Below are positions 16,843 through 25,415 of a stretch of DNA of 64,000 bases, piece after piece. Both the position numbers and the translations under genes were made by a program. The number at the start of each line of letters is the position of its first letter. Position 1 is the first letter of the stretch. This DNA is from Acidiphilium sp. (lineage in GTDB: Bacteria; Pseudomonadota; Alphaproteobacteria; Acetobacterales; Acetobacteraceae). The notes under the pieces are model-generated. The model did no database searches. It worked only from the letters and a program-made list of their open reading frames with translations, and was not told the DNA's origin. The stretch covers positions 1,097,770-1,161,769 of the forward strand of contig JAQTXH010000001.1 in NCBI GenBank assembly GCA_028688905.1. Direction: 5' to 3'.

Positions 16843-18867
16843 TCAGGTTGAAGGGTTGGTCGAAGGCAGCGGGTTGAAATTCGCCGGGATGTGGTTCTTG
16901 ATCCCTTTGGCGATATCGGTCGGCACGATGCCATCGGCGTCGCAACCCAGCCCGTTATCCTGCGGCAGATGCATGATTTCCTTGTGTGGGATGATTGCAT
17001 AGCTTGGCGGCAGCAACGGGATCTGACCGTTCAACCGGTGTGGGTCGAACGCGGACATCAGATCGCCGACATCCGGGGTCAGCGCATCAGCCGGGCCGAT
17101 ATTCGGCTGGCCGAACTCCTGCTCGCCTAGTCTACGGCCTTTCATTTCATCCGGCAGCAAAGCCAGCGGCGTGAGGCCGAACACGGCATCGACAAATTTC
17201 ACCACCGATGCCTGGCTGCCCATTTCATGCGAAATCGCATGCACGCGGGCATAGGGCGAGATCACCAGCAGCGGCACGCGGGGGCCGAAATCGAACGCGA
17301 GATGATCAGGACCATCCGCCACGATCGGCGGGCGGACATGATCGTAATCGCCTTCGGAATCGTCCCAGGTTATGATGATGGCGCTGTGTTTCCAATACGG
17401 GCTTTTGGCGATCGCATTCACCGCTTTGGCGATGAACGCCTCGCTGATCTGGGCATCGGAATAGCCGGGATGGTCATCGTCACCGATGAAATTGGCCCGC
17501 ACCTTGGCAACCGGATTATCCACCTTCATGCCCATGATGTTGGCGTAGCCGCCTTTCAGATAGAACACGCCACCCTTGCTCGGCAGGCCTCCGGTCTGCA
17601 CCGCGGTGAAAAAATCTTCAGCACCGTGCAGGTTGTTCCGTTCGGCCTGATTATTCGCGACATAGCCAAAATATTGCGGGCCGTTGTGGTGGGTGATGTA
17701 GGAAGCGTGGGTGCCGTTGGCGTCCACCGGGTTGGCGGGGTCGGTCGGCTCGTGGTCGTAGCCCTCCTCGAACCAGCCCCAGTGTACTGGCTTCTGGCCG
17801 TGCGCGGCAAGATAACCAATATCCTGTTTCACGTCGGCCAGATCGATCGCGGGCGCGGTGTCCTGATTGGTGAACGTCTTGATGTCACGTCCGGCAGTGG
17901 ACAGGGCGAGTGAAGCATAAGTCTGGTTGATCTGCACCCCATAGGGGCCGGTGCCGGTGAAATCACCGGGATTGACCGGCATCGCACCACTGGTATTGAC
18001 GGCAGGGTCAAGCAGTGAACCCCAGAACGGGTCGTCGTCGTCCATCACCGGTTCGCCGGAACCGCTCTCGGAAATCGCGGCACCTGCTGCATTCTTTACT
18101 GGCGGCGCGTTGCCGGCATACGGGGTGCCGTTCGGCGCGACAAACCCCTCCTTCGGATGCAACGCCCATTGAGTGAGACCGGTCTGCGCCGCGAAAATCG
18201 ACAAATTCCCCGGAGTCGAGGGGCCGGTGACGTCTTCGAACACATGGTCGAACAACACGAAGCGCGATGCGTAACGCCAGAGAAACGGCACGGTATCGCA
18301 ATCTTCGTGCGCCATGGCGAGTTCGCCATATTGCTCGGCCTTGAGCGAGGGATTGCCGGTCGGCGAATATTTTAGCTCTTCGGTGGTTGCAAATTTATCC
18401 ATCCGCGGCACGCCGTTGACGACGTCCATTTTCGCGACCGTGCGGCCATGCGAATGGTCGATATCGTCGGTATCCCAGGCGTACTGCTTCGGCCCGATGC
18501 GGAACGGCGAGATGGTGGTGGTCCGGCCGGTCGGCGTGATCAGGGTCTGATAGAAGCCGGGGGTTTTCGCGGGCGACTTCGAATACAGCCCATCCGCGCC
18601 GGGAAAGGTGCCGAAATAGGAATCGAACGAGCGGTTTTCCTGATAGAGTACAAAGACATACTTGATTTTCTTGCGGACCAGCGCGATCATCTGCCGGTCG
18701 CTCAGGTTCAGGTGCGGCTGATGCACGATCATCTGCTTGATGATGCCATGCGCGTCGGGTTGGGTTACCACTTTGGCTGACAGTGGTGCGGTGCCGGCAA
18801 GGATGGGCTGGCTGGTGATGCTCAAGGCGCAAAGCGCCGAGCACGCCATCAGTGTGGCGCGTTTCAT
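16843..18867 (-). CDS. Secreted phosphoesterase family protein (PF04185; acid phosphatase/phospholipase C-like)
   Basis: 674 aa with a signal peptide (MKRATLMACSALCALSITSQ, cleavage near residue 25). The phosphoesterase domain starts with YVFVLYQENRSFDSYFGTFP, the metal- and substrate-binding motif of AcpA/PLC relatives, and later has IIITWDDSEGDYDHV and VPLLVISPYARV, which supply further metal ligands. These enzymes release phosphate from phosphomonoesters or lipid headgroups outside the cytoplasm. ATG 18867 is preceded by GGGAG six bases upstream. A TonB-dependent receptor gene follows downstream, and a T2SS that could export it is encoded next door. Confidence 0.9.
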   Translation of the reverse strand: MKRATLMACSALCALSITSQPILAGTAPLSAKVVTQPDAHGIIKQMIVHQPHLNLSDRQMIALVRKKIKYVFVLYQENRSFDSYFGTFPGADGLYSKSPAKTPGFYQTLITPTGRTTTISPFRIGPKQYAWDTDDIDHSHGRTVAKMDVVNGVPRMDKFATTEELKYSPTGNPSLKAEQYGELAMAHEDCDTVPFLWRYASRFVLFDHVFEDVTGPSTPGNLSIFAAQTGLTQWALHPKEGFVAPNGTPYAGNAPPVKNAAGAAISESGSGEPVMDDDDPFWGSLLDPAVNTSGAMPVNPGDFTGTGPYGVQINQTYASLALSTAGRDIKTFTNQDTAPAIDLADVKQDIGYLAAHGQKPVHWGWFEEGYDHEPTDPANPVDANGTHASYITHHNGPQYFGYVANNQAERNNLHGAEDFFTAVQTGGLPSKGGVFYLKGGYANIMGMKVDNPVAKVRANFIGDDDHPGYSDAQISEAFIAKAVNAIAKSPYWKHSAIIITWDDSEGDYDHVRPPIVADGPDHLAFDFGPRVPLLVISPYARVHAISHEMGSQASVVKFVDAVFGLTPLALLPDEMKGRRLGEQEFGQPNIGPADALTPDVGDLMSAFDPHRLNGQIPLLPPSYAIIPHKEIMHLPQDNGLGCDADGIVPTDIAKGIKNHIPANFNPLPSTNPST

Positions 18868-19044
18868 GGTGAACTCCCGGGTTGTTGATGACATTGTGAT
18901 AATCAATTTTTAATCTCTTTTGCGTGATGTTTCGATGTCACTTTTGTGATGCAGTCGAGTTTAAGTATCGAGTTTAAGTATTAAAAAATTCTTTGATTCT
19001 TTTTTCAAGAAAACACGACTTCACTAGAGCTCGGCTTCACTTCT

Positions 19045-19147
19045 AGAGCCTGATGGTTTAAGGACGAGCAGACTCTATCGCTATTTTTACAAGCAATTTC
19101 AGTGCATTCGGCTGCCGCAGGTGCGTTAACCTCAAGCAATATTGCTC
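19045..19147 (-). repeat. Dispersed hairpin repeat, copy B with extra 5' arm
   Basis: In the minus-strand sense it follows the stop of the lytic transglycosylase gene. The 5' arm (19103-19147) resembles copy D; then come TGAAATTGCT, TAAAAATAGCGAT and the 32-nt hairpin (19045-19076), stem AGAGTCTG/CAGGCTCT, loop containing GTCCTTAA. The neighbouring 18985-19015 also holds an AT-rich hairpin (TTCTTTTTTCAAGAAAA) like those in 27998-28116. The rest of the 280-bp gap to the phosphoesterase start shows no gene. Confidence 0.75.
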
Positions 19148-19551
19148 TAGTTTCCGCGCCTGAACAGACGCCGCGCAATCGCCCAGGCTCGTGCCCGATA
19201 GGCGAGGTTGAGCGAAGCCGTCGCCGAATGATAATCGCCAAGGCCGCGCATGAAATCGCCATCGGCACGGTCGATATCCGTGCGCAGAATCAGCGCGGCG
19301 GCAGCGATGTTGAAGCAAGGATCATCGGTCAGCCGTGCCCGTGTTGCGGCAATGCTCAGCCGGGCGCGGCGGGCCAGGGCGTCCAGCCACAGCGTGTTCA
19401 CCTGCATGATGCCAAGATCGTCGGTGCCGTTGGAATCGGGCCGCACCATCCCTACCGCACCACCCTCGATCACCGCAATCACCGGCAGGGCGCGCGGCGG
19501 CAGATGATAGACCGAGGCGGCTAGCAGCATGCAGCGGAGATGCGCGATCAT
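19147..19551 (-). CDS. Lytic transglycosylase (SLT domain) family protein
   Basis: 134 aa, one SLT-type domain. The catalytic Glu is in PVIAVIEGGAVGM and the domain continues with DDLGIMQVNTLWLDAL and a C-terminal DFMRGLGDYHSA; this pattern matches small transglycosylases found in secretion and pilus loci, which open peptidoglycan locally. A short hydrophobic N-terminus (HLRCMLLAASVYHL) may be an atypical signal, and a start at the inner Met is possible. It is divergent from gspG and adjoins the T2SS cluster, so a role in assembling that machine is likely but inferred. Confidence 0.82.
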   Translation of the reverse strand: MIAHLRCMLLAASVYHLPPRALPVIAVIEGGAVGMVRPDSNGTDDLGIMQVNTLWLDALARRARLSIAATRARLTDDPCFNIAAAALILRTDIDRADGDFMRGLGDYHSATASLNLAYRARAWAIARRLFRRGN

Positions 19552-19631
19552 GCTGAAATGACCATGACATTTCGATGACGCCGGCCGCTGGCTCTGGCGC
19601 AGCCTCGGTCGCCTCGGATAGTCAGTCGTCT

Positions 19632-20081
19632 ATGAACCAGCGCACCGAAACCTTGCCCCAGGACGATGGCTACACGTTGCTCGAACTGCTTGTCGTCATC
19701 GTCATTCTTGGCCTGCTGATCGGGCTGGTCGCCCCTGCCCTGCTCAGCCAGTTGGGTCGCGCCAAGACCAGCATCGCCGCGCAATCGATCGAGCAGATCG
19801 GTTCGGTGCTTGATCTGTATAAACTCGACATCGGCCGTTACCCGAGCACCGATCAGGGTCTCGAAGCGCTGATCACCGATCCCAGCGGCGTGGCCGACTG
19901 GCACGGACCGTACCTTAAACAAACCAAAATCCCGCTGGACCCTTGGGGTCATCCTTATTTGTATCAGATGCCGTCTGGCCGGCCCGGACTGGCTTACGAT
20001 CTGTGCTCCGAAGGCTCCGCCGGCCAGCCCGCCGGCCAGCCAGACGTCGTGGGGGCACCCGGTACTATTTGTAATCATTGA
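19632..20081 (+). CDS. gspG: Type II secretion system major pseudopilin GspG
   Basis: 149 aa. It has a prepilin leader of 13 residues ending DDG, cleavage before YTLLELLVVIVILGLL with E at +5, then the GspG domain: IDLYKLDIGRYPSTDQGLEAL-type segment (here LDIGRYPSTDQGLEALITD) and DPWGHPYLYQMP. It forms the periplasmic pseudopilus that drives export. I choose ATG 19632 since it gives a normal leader; a frame back to 19575 would give an overlong one. It is transcribed opposite to the other gsp genes here and its end overlaps gspK's end by 7 bp, an unusual arrangement. Confidence 0.92.
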   Translation: MNQRTETLPQDDGYTLLELLVVIVILGLLIGLVAPALLSQLGRAKTSIAAQSIEQIGSVLDLYKLDIGRYPSTDQGLEALITDPSGVADWHGPYLKQTKIPLDPWGHPYLYQMPSGRPGLAYDLCSEGSAGQPAGQPDVVGAPGTICNH

Positions 20082-20866
20082 GCACATGCGCGAGCCTGCC
20101 AGCGCACAATTCGATAGGGTGTTTCGATATTCGAGGGGCTGAGCCGCACCACCGCACAGCGCGCCGCCCGTGCCCGTCCCGGCCCTGAAGCACGCGCCTC
20201 AATCTCGACCACGAGCGGCCCTTCCACCGCACCGCCCGGCAGATCGATCTTGCCCGCCAGGCGCAACGCCGCCAGCACCACCGGATCGGCTTCGGACACG
20301 ACGGGCAAAGGTGGCGCAAACAGCGACAGATGCGGGATGATCTTCGCGAGCCGTTCAGGCGTCATGCCAATCACTCCCGAAAGTTCGTCACACGACCTGA
20401 ACCCCTCGCCATCCGGCCCCGAGGCATAACCCGCGGCGCGGTAGTCCGCATCGAGGGCAGCCTGCGCCGCCGGGGAGTCCGCTGGGCTGCGCCATGCCAC
20501 GATCGCATCGGCGATGTTCTGCGCCTGCGACGGGGACGTCCCCACCACCCGCAGCAGCGCGGCCAGCAAAATGGGCGGTGCCGAATTCGGATTGATCCGT
20601 CCGGCAATTCCCCGCGCGGTGATGCTCACGTCGGTGCCGTTGAGACGCAGCGTTCCGATCGGCACCCCGTCCGCCAGCCGCGCAATCGCGAGCGATACTC
20701 CGCCATCCGCCGCCGCCCCGGCAATCGCGGCACCGCGCAAATTACCCGCGATCGCAAGCTGGGTGCGTGCCGCACCAAGAAACTGGGTGATCAGAAACCC
20801 AAGCAGTACCAGTACGAACAGCACGATCAGCAAGGCAAACCCATGCTCCTGCCGCGTCCTGGTCAA
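20075..20866 (-). CDS. gspK: Type II secretion system minor pseudopilin GspK
   Basis: 263 aa. The leader MTRTRQEHG is followed by the cleavage point and FALLIVLFVLVLLGFLITQF. Position +5 is Ile, not Glu, which is a hallmark of GspK, the pseudopilus tip. The periplasmic domain contains GRINPNSAPPILLAALL and the family helix-hairpin region GEGFRSCDELSGVIGM. Its ATG overlaps the end of the secretin gene by 4 bp. GspK caps the GspI/J/H tip complex, all encoded in the same minus-strand run. Confidence 0.93.
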   Translation of the reverse strand: MTRTRQEHGFALLIVLFVLVLLGFLITQFLGAARTQLAIAGNLRGAAIAGAAADGGVSLAIARLADGVPIGTLRLNGTDVSITARGIAGRINPNSAPPILLAALLRVVGTSPSQAQNIADAIVAWRSPADSPAAQAALDADYRAAGYASGPDGEGFRSCDELSGVIGMTPERLAKIIPHLSLFAPPLPVVSEADPVVLAALRLAGKIDLPGGAVEGPLVVEIEARASGPGRARAARCAVVRLSPSNIETPYRIVRWQARACAQ

Positions 20867-23154
20867 TGCAATCCCAACCTGGTCCGCAACCGCGCGTTGG
20901 GGTCCGACGAGCCATCCGCCGGCAGTCCATTGAGTTGGGCTGGCACCAGGGTGGCCTCCGGCAATGCCTGCTGCAAATCCTGCGTCAATGATGCCGCATC
21001 GATCTGGTCGTGAACCACATGCGGGGTGATCAGCACCAGCAGTTCGGTGCGCGCGCGGGTATTGTTCTGGCTGCTGAACAAGGCCCCGAGCACCGGAATA
21101 TCCTTCAGGAACGGCAGGCCGGAATTGCCCCGCTGGTCGTTGTCGGTGATCAGCCCGGCCAACCCGATCGTCTGCCCGTCATGCACCACCACGCTCGACG
21201 ACACCGCACGTTCAGAAAACGTCGGCGAATTCAACCCCTGGGTCGTCACGCTGGGTGCCACTCCGCTGACCTGCTGGGAAACATCGAGCGCCACCATGCC
21301 GTCGTTGGAAATCCGCGGCGTGATTTGCAGGATCACCCCGGTTTCCTGATAATTGATCGAATTGATCACCGGGGCACCGGTGGTGATGGTGCTCTGCGAG
21401 GTTTGCGACAGATAGGGCACCAGATTGCCGACCAGCAGATTGGCGGTGCGGTCGTTCTGCACCATCAGTTGCGGCGAGGACAGCACCCGGACCTTGGTGA
21501 CCGATTGCAGCGCCGAAATCGCCAGCGGTGCGACATCCGCGCCGTAGCCTGACAGCACAAATCCCGGAAAATTCTGCACCAGGCTCGATGTCGTACCCTG
21601 GCTCAGCACGCCGTTGATGCCGCCAGATTTGAAGAAGAACTGGGTGCCGTATTGCAGCGCCGTGTTCAGATCGACCTCGGCAATCGTCGCGTCGATCTCG
21701 ACCTCCAGCGGTTCGATGTCGATTTTGCGCAGCATGGCGTGGACGGTGGCGTCAGTTGATTCCGTGGCATAGACCAAAATCGCGTTCTGCTGCGGCGCGG
21801 CGATGATGCGCGTGCCGTTTCCGTCATCGCCACCGCCAGCCGATCCGCCCAGCGGCCCGAGCAATGGGTTATCCGACGGCTGCGAAGCGGGTTGCACCGC
21901 AGGTACCGCCGGGGTTGCACCGCCTAGGCCGCCGCCGGGACTGCCGGTTGCACCCATGGCGACACCGCCGGCGGTGGTGCCGAGCGGCGAAGTGACGCCT
22001 GATGATCCCCCAGGGGTGTTACCTGCGGTACCCCCCAGGTTTTGTGCGGTCAAACCCGGCGCGGTCTGCCCGGTACTCGAAGATGTCGGTTGCGCCGTCA
22101 CGTCGTTCGGGGTGAACGCCTCCTGCAACACATGCGCTACATCTTCCGCCGCGCTGTTGCGCAGATAATACACATGCCACACCCGGCGGGTCGCGACATC
22201 CTGGCGCACCAGCACCGCGTAGATCCGGTTGGCCTGAGCAATCTGCGCGACGCTCGGCGCGATCACCATCACCGCCCCGATTCGCTCGAGCGGCACCACC
22301 CGGATCGATCCGGTATCCTTGCCGGCATGCAGGGCAGCGGTGAACGCGGTCGCGAAATCCTTCGCCCCATCGCCGGTCGCGGGGAACAAAATATAGGATT
22401 GCCCGGCAAGCGCATCGACGTCGAACGCTGAAATCAACTGGATCAGCGTGTTGCGGGTCTGCGGATCACCATCGACGATAAGGGCATTGCGCCCCGGTGC
22501 CGCGATCACCCGGCCGCCTTTGCCGACATAGGGTTGCAGCACGGCAGCCAGATGTGCCGCATCGACGTATTGCAAGGGAACCACGGTCGCCCCCCCCAGC
22601 GCATTCGCTCCCGCCATCGCAGCGCCCGCAGCGGATTCCGGAATGACCCGATACATGCCGTTATCGGCGACCAGTTCGGCCTGGTTCTGCTCAAGCAGGG
22701 TTTGCAGTGTCGGGATCAGATCGGCCACCGGCATTGGGTTGGTGGTGTGCAGCGTCGCTTTGCCGTGTACGGCGGGGTCGATCGTGTAGGTCACGTGCAG
22801 AATCGTGCCGAGGACTTGCGCGACCACGGCGCGGATATCGGTATCGGCGAAATTGAGCGAGACCGAACCGCCCTGAATCTCAGGCGGTGGTGTGCCGGCA
22901 CCGGGCAGCGGCGTCTGGGCACCGTAACTCGCCGAAGCACCGGCAAGCCGTGGCGGAATGATTGCACCGCTTTGCGGCTGCATGGCCGGCGGTGACAAGG
23001 GCGCCGCGACCAAGGGCAACGGGCCGCGCGCGACCTGTGCTGCATTCGGTGGCAGGGGTTTCGGCGCGCAACCAGCCAGCACCCAGGCGGGCAACAGCAG
23101 GCTCGAAAGCAAGCGGGCGCGATATAAAAAAACCAGGAGCATTTCCAAAAGCAT
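20863..23154 (-). CDS. gspD: Type II secretion system outer-membrane secretin GspD
   Basis: 763 aa. The N-terminus is a lipoprotein-type signal ending LPAWVLAGC. It is followed by N0 (VSLNFADTDIRAVVAQVLG), N1-N3 ring domains, a Gly/Ser/Pro-rich insert (about residues 370-450) within N3, and the C-terminal secretin domain with LSSPQLMVQNDRTANLLVGN and VVHDGQTIGLAGLI. It forms the multimeric exit channel. AGGAAG lies seven bases before the ATG at 23154. The gene starts immediately after the gspC-like stop and ends overlapping gspK, so the run is one operon. Confidence 0.95.
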   Translation of the reverse strand: MLLEMLLVFLYRARLLSSLLLPAWVLAGCAPKPLPPNAAQVARGPLPLVAAPLSPPAMQPQSGAIIPPRLAGASASYGAQTPLPGAGTPPPEIQGGSVSLNFADTDIRAVVAQVLGTILHVTYTIDPAVHGKATLHTTNPMPVADLIPTLQTLLEQNQAELVADNGMYRVIPESAAGAAMAGANALGGATVVPLQYVDAAHLAAVLQPYVGKGGRVIAAPGRNALIVDGDPQTRNTLIQLISAFDVDALAGQSYILFPATGDGAKDFATAFTAALHAGKDTGSIRVVPLERIGAVMVIAPSVAQIAQANRIYAVLVRQDVATRRVWHVYYLRNSAAEDVAHVLQEAFTPNDVTAQPTSSSTGQTAPGLTAQNLGGTAGNTPGGSSGVTSPLGTTAGGVAMGATGSPGGGLGGATPAVPAVQPASQPSDNPLLGPLGGSAGGGDDGNGTRIIAAPQQNAILVYATESTDATVHAMLRKIDIEPLEVEIDATIAEVDLNTALQYGTQFFFKSGGINGVLSQGTTSSLVQNFPGFVLSGYGADVAPLAISALQSVTKVRVLSSPQLMVQNDRTANLLVGNLVPYLSQTSQSTITTGAPVINSINYQETGVILQITPRISNDGMVALDVSQQVSGVAPSVTTQGLNSPTFSERAVSSSVVVHDGQTIGLAGLITDNDQRGNSGLPFLKDIPVLGALFSSQNNTRARTELLVLITPHVVHDQIDAASLTQDLQQALPEATLVPAQLNGLPADGSSDPNARLRTRLGLH

Positions 23155-23667
23155 TCAATGTCTTCCTGGCGTTTGAATCGTCGGCGCGAACCGGGGCCGT
23201 AACGGTGTATCGGCGGTGGATGCCGCATCCGCGCTCCCGGCGAAGCGTGGCGTCAACACCAATCTCACGCCTGGTGCCGTGAGCGTAACGGCGTTGGCCG
23301 AGATTGCCGCCACCCGATACACCCCGATGCTGCTTCCCTGCCGGACCAGTCGGGCCGGTCCGGAGTCAGGCGTGAAAATCGCGATCCGCAATGCCGTTCC
23401 GATCAAAATCCCCGACAGGCGGGGCAACGCCGCATCGCTCTGCACCGCCACAGCCACCGACCGCCGATCCGGTCGAAACAGTGGACGGGCGGTCGTTGTG
23501 CTAATCAATCCGGTATCATCCACGGGACGCGCCGCCACACCTTCCTGCGGCAAAGTCAATGGGGCAATAGGCGGGCGCGGCGCTGCCGGGGCGAGAACTT
23601 CCGCCGTCGCCACCAGCGCCAACCCCGCAGCGAGAACCGCCAAACCTGGGCGCAGTCGCTGCATCAC
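23155..23667 (-). CDS. Type II secretion system GspC-like protein (short, no PDZ)
   Basis: 170 aa with an N-terminal membrane helix (about residues 6-25) and a periplasmic HR-like domain: STTTARPLFRPDRR then LSGILIGTALRIAIF and GSSIGVYRVAAISANAVTL. In T2SS the HR domain of GspC contacts the secretin GspD. The usual PDZ or coiled-coil C-terminus is missing; only a Pro/Thr-rich tail follows. It lies between gspM and gspD, overlapping gspM by 4 bp. GspN-like proteins are an alternative label, but the HR pattern favours GspC. Confidence 0.72.
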   Translation of the reverse strand: MMQRLRPGLAVLAAGLALVATAEVLAPAAPRPPIAPLTLPQEGVAARPVDDTGLISTTTARPLFRPDRRSVAVAVQSDAALPRLSGILIGTALRIAIFTPDSGPARLVRQGSSIGVYRVAAISANAVTLTAPGVRLVLTPRFAGSADAASTADTPLRPRFAPTIQTPGRH

Positions 23668-24263
23668 GATGGCCCCGCTGCGCGGAACGCCAAGTCCCCC
23701 ACGCGGAACGCCGAGATGGTGAAACTCGCGCGGATCGGCAGATCCTGCCCCGGGTCGGGCAGGCCGGTTGCGTGCAGCGACAGATCATCGACCAGCATGC
23801 GCGGCGATCCAACGGTGATCGCACCGAGCAGGGCGATCAGCTTGGGGTACTCGGTGGTCAGGCTGATCCGCAGCGGAATCCGCCGGAAATCACCGATCGG
23901 CACCGCCGTCAGAATCTCGGCGGAATCCAGATTGATGCTGTTCTGATTGGCAAGGGCCTGCACATCGCCCTGCAACACCGCCCCCGCCACCGCGTCCGAC
24001 CCGCCGGTGAGCAGCGCCGCACCGGCGATGCCGCCGTGGCGCAGTGCCGCGAACCGGCGCTGCAATGCCGGCAGGGCGGCGATCAGCGCGCGTTCATGCG
24101 CGATCACCTCCCGCGTCGCCGCGATGCGCTGCGCCCGCGCGCCATACCACGACAGCGCTGGCGCAATGAGGCCGAACCAGACCACCAGCAACCCTGCCAG
24201 CGTCAGCCCCAACGCTGCTGCCTGGCCGGCGCGGCCCTCCGGCAGGTCGAACCGATCCGGCAT
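23664..24263 (-). CDS. gspM: Type II secretion system protein GspM
   Basis: 199 aa. One membrane helix near the N-terminus (AALGLTLAGLLVVWFGLIAP) is followed by a short coiled region and a ferredoxin-like periplasmic domain (IPLRISLTTEYPKLIALLGA), matching the T2SSM_b type. GspM bridges GspL and GspC in the inner-membrane platform. I use ATG 24263: the frame continues upstream to 24296, but those codons lie inside repeat copy C, which is unlikely to be coding. The hairpin of that repeat ends six bases before this ATG. Confidence 0.82.
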   Translation of the reverse strand: MPDRFDLPEGRAGQAAALGLTLAGLLVVWFGLIAPALSWYGARAQRIAATREVIAHERALIAALPALQRRFAALRHGGIAGAALLTGGSDAVAGAVLQGDVQALANQNSINLDSAEILTAVPIGDFRRIPLRISLTTEYPKLIALLGAITVGSPRMLVDDLSLHATGLPDPGQDLPIRASFTISAFRVGDLAFRAAGPS

Positions 24264-24269
24264 CGGCCG

Positions 24270-24330
24270 AGAGCGTGACCGCTTAAGGACAATCATGCTC
24301 TATCTCTATTTTTATCAGAAATTTCAATGG
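24270..24330 (-). repeat. Dispersed hairpin repeat, copy C (between gspL and gspM)
   Basis: In minus-strand sense it begins one base after the gspL stop: TTGAAATTTCT, TAAAAATAGAGAT and a 32-nt hairpin (24270-24301), stem AGAGCATG/CACGCTCT with one A-C mismatch, loop containing GTCCTTAA. It fills almost the whole gap before gspM, so it may tune expression within the T2SS operon. Confidence 0.78.
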
Positions 24331-24331
24331 T

Positions 24332-25351
24332 CTAGCGTGCGACATGATTACGCAACCTTACCTTGATCGAGAAAATGTCGGCCTTTTCATTGAGCGCACG
24401 GGTCACTGGGGCCGCGAAGGCAGGGTCCGCGAAATCTGGATCGGCCGACAGTGCCGCGACCAGTCCGGCGGCATTGGGCGATTCGCCATCCAGGGTCGCA
24501 ACCCGGTGGCGCACCGACAGATCGGTAAGGAAACTGCCATCCGGCAGCGCCGTGGTGATCGCGGCCAGGGCAGCGAGCGGATCGCCCTCGCGCGCCTGCT
24601 CCGCCGCCAACGTCGCCGCCCCGTTGCGCGAGGCGGCCAGGCGCTGGCGCAGAAGTTCAACTTCGTGCAGACGCGGCGCGAGCGCGGTTTGCCGGTTGGC
24701 GAGTGATACCAGGGAAATTTGTTGCCGCGCCAGCGGGACGATCAGGCAGGCCAGCGCCAAAATCGCGCATAATCCGGCCAGCGCCGCCTCGGTCCGCCGC
24801 GCCGGCTGCGCGGTCTGATCGACCGGCACCGTCAGCATGCCATCTGACGATTGGGCTTCGATCCGGCTGGCATGCAGCCCGGCTGCCGCCATCGCATCGA
24901 GCAGTGGGGTCACCTCATGGCGCGGCAGCACTGCGAGGCGCAGCGCGAGCAGGCCGGTCTCCCGATCACGCCGAACGGTTTCGGTACGAAACCAGACTTC
25001 TTCCGCGTCGAACGGGGTCAACCGGTCCATTTCGAACGCGACGGCGGTTGCAAGATGGCGCTCCGCCGCCAGCGGCAGGTTTATTCCGGTTGTGAGGATA
25101 AGCCGGCGGGGTGTGGCCAAAACCAGCGTGACTCCCTGCCGCAACGCTGGCGATATATTTTGCGCCAGCGCGCCCAGCGTGCCGATATTGCGTAAGCTGC
25201 CACGTGATCGCAGCGCGACGACGCCGCGATCCGGCGGCGCCGCGGGATCGGCCATGACCACCAAACCCGACGCAGCATCGCCGATCATCGTGCGCAGCGA
25301 CGCGGGCAGTAGCGATCCCAGCATCGCGCCATACCAGCGGAAGACATCCAT
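24332..25351 (-). CDS. gspL: Type II secretion system GspL/PilN-like protein
   Basis: 339 aa. The cytoplasmic N-terminal part (about residues 50-180) looks like the actin-like GspL/PilM domain, with TLVLATPRRLILTTGINLPL and FEMDRLTPFDAEEVWF. One membrane helix follows (about 188-208, ALAGLCAILALACLIVPLA), then a PilN-type periplasmic region with LAAITTALPDGSFLTDLSV. GspL anchors the ATPase GspE to the membrane. It sits between gspJ and gspM as expected. The sequence is divergent, but the domain order supports the call. Confidence 0.82.
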   Translation of the reverse strand: MDVFRWYGAMLGSLLPASLRTMIGDAASGLVVMADPAAPPDRGVVALRSRGSLRNIGTLGALAQNISPALRQGVTLVLATPRRLILTTGINLPLAAERHLATAVAFEMDRLTPFDAEEVWFRTETVRRDRETGLLALRLAVLPRHEVTPLLDAMAAAGLHASRIEAQSSDGMLTVPVDQTAQPARRTEAALAGLCAILALACLIVPLARQQISLVSLANRQTALAPRLHEVELLRQRLAASRNGAATLAAEQAREGDPLAALAAITTALPDGSFLTDLSVRHRVATLDGESPNAAGLVAALSADPDFADPAFAAPVTRALNEKADIFSIKVRLRNHVAR

Positions 25352-25415
25352 GCACTTGCTAGTGACGTGCTGACAGGGTTTTGAAAAATGAAGCTTTGAA
25401 GTCAGTGCGCCAAAA

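Noticed and set aside
18890-18960. Three GTGATG/ATGTCA-like motifs with 11-bp spacing upstream of the first phosphoesterase, considered as a Pho box
   Set aside because: Half-sites differ too much from PhoB sites and alternate in orientation.
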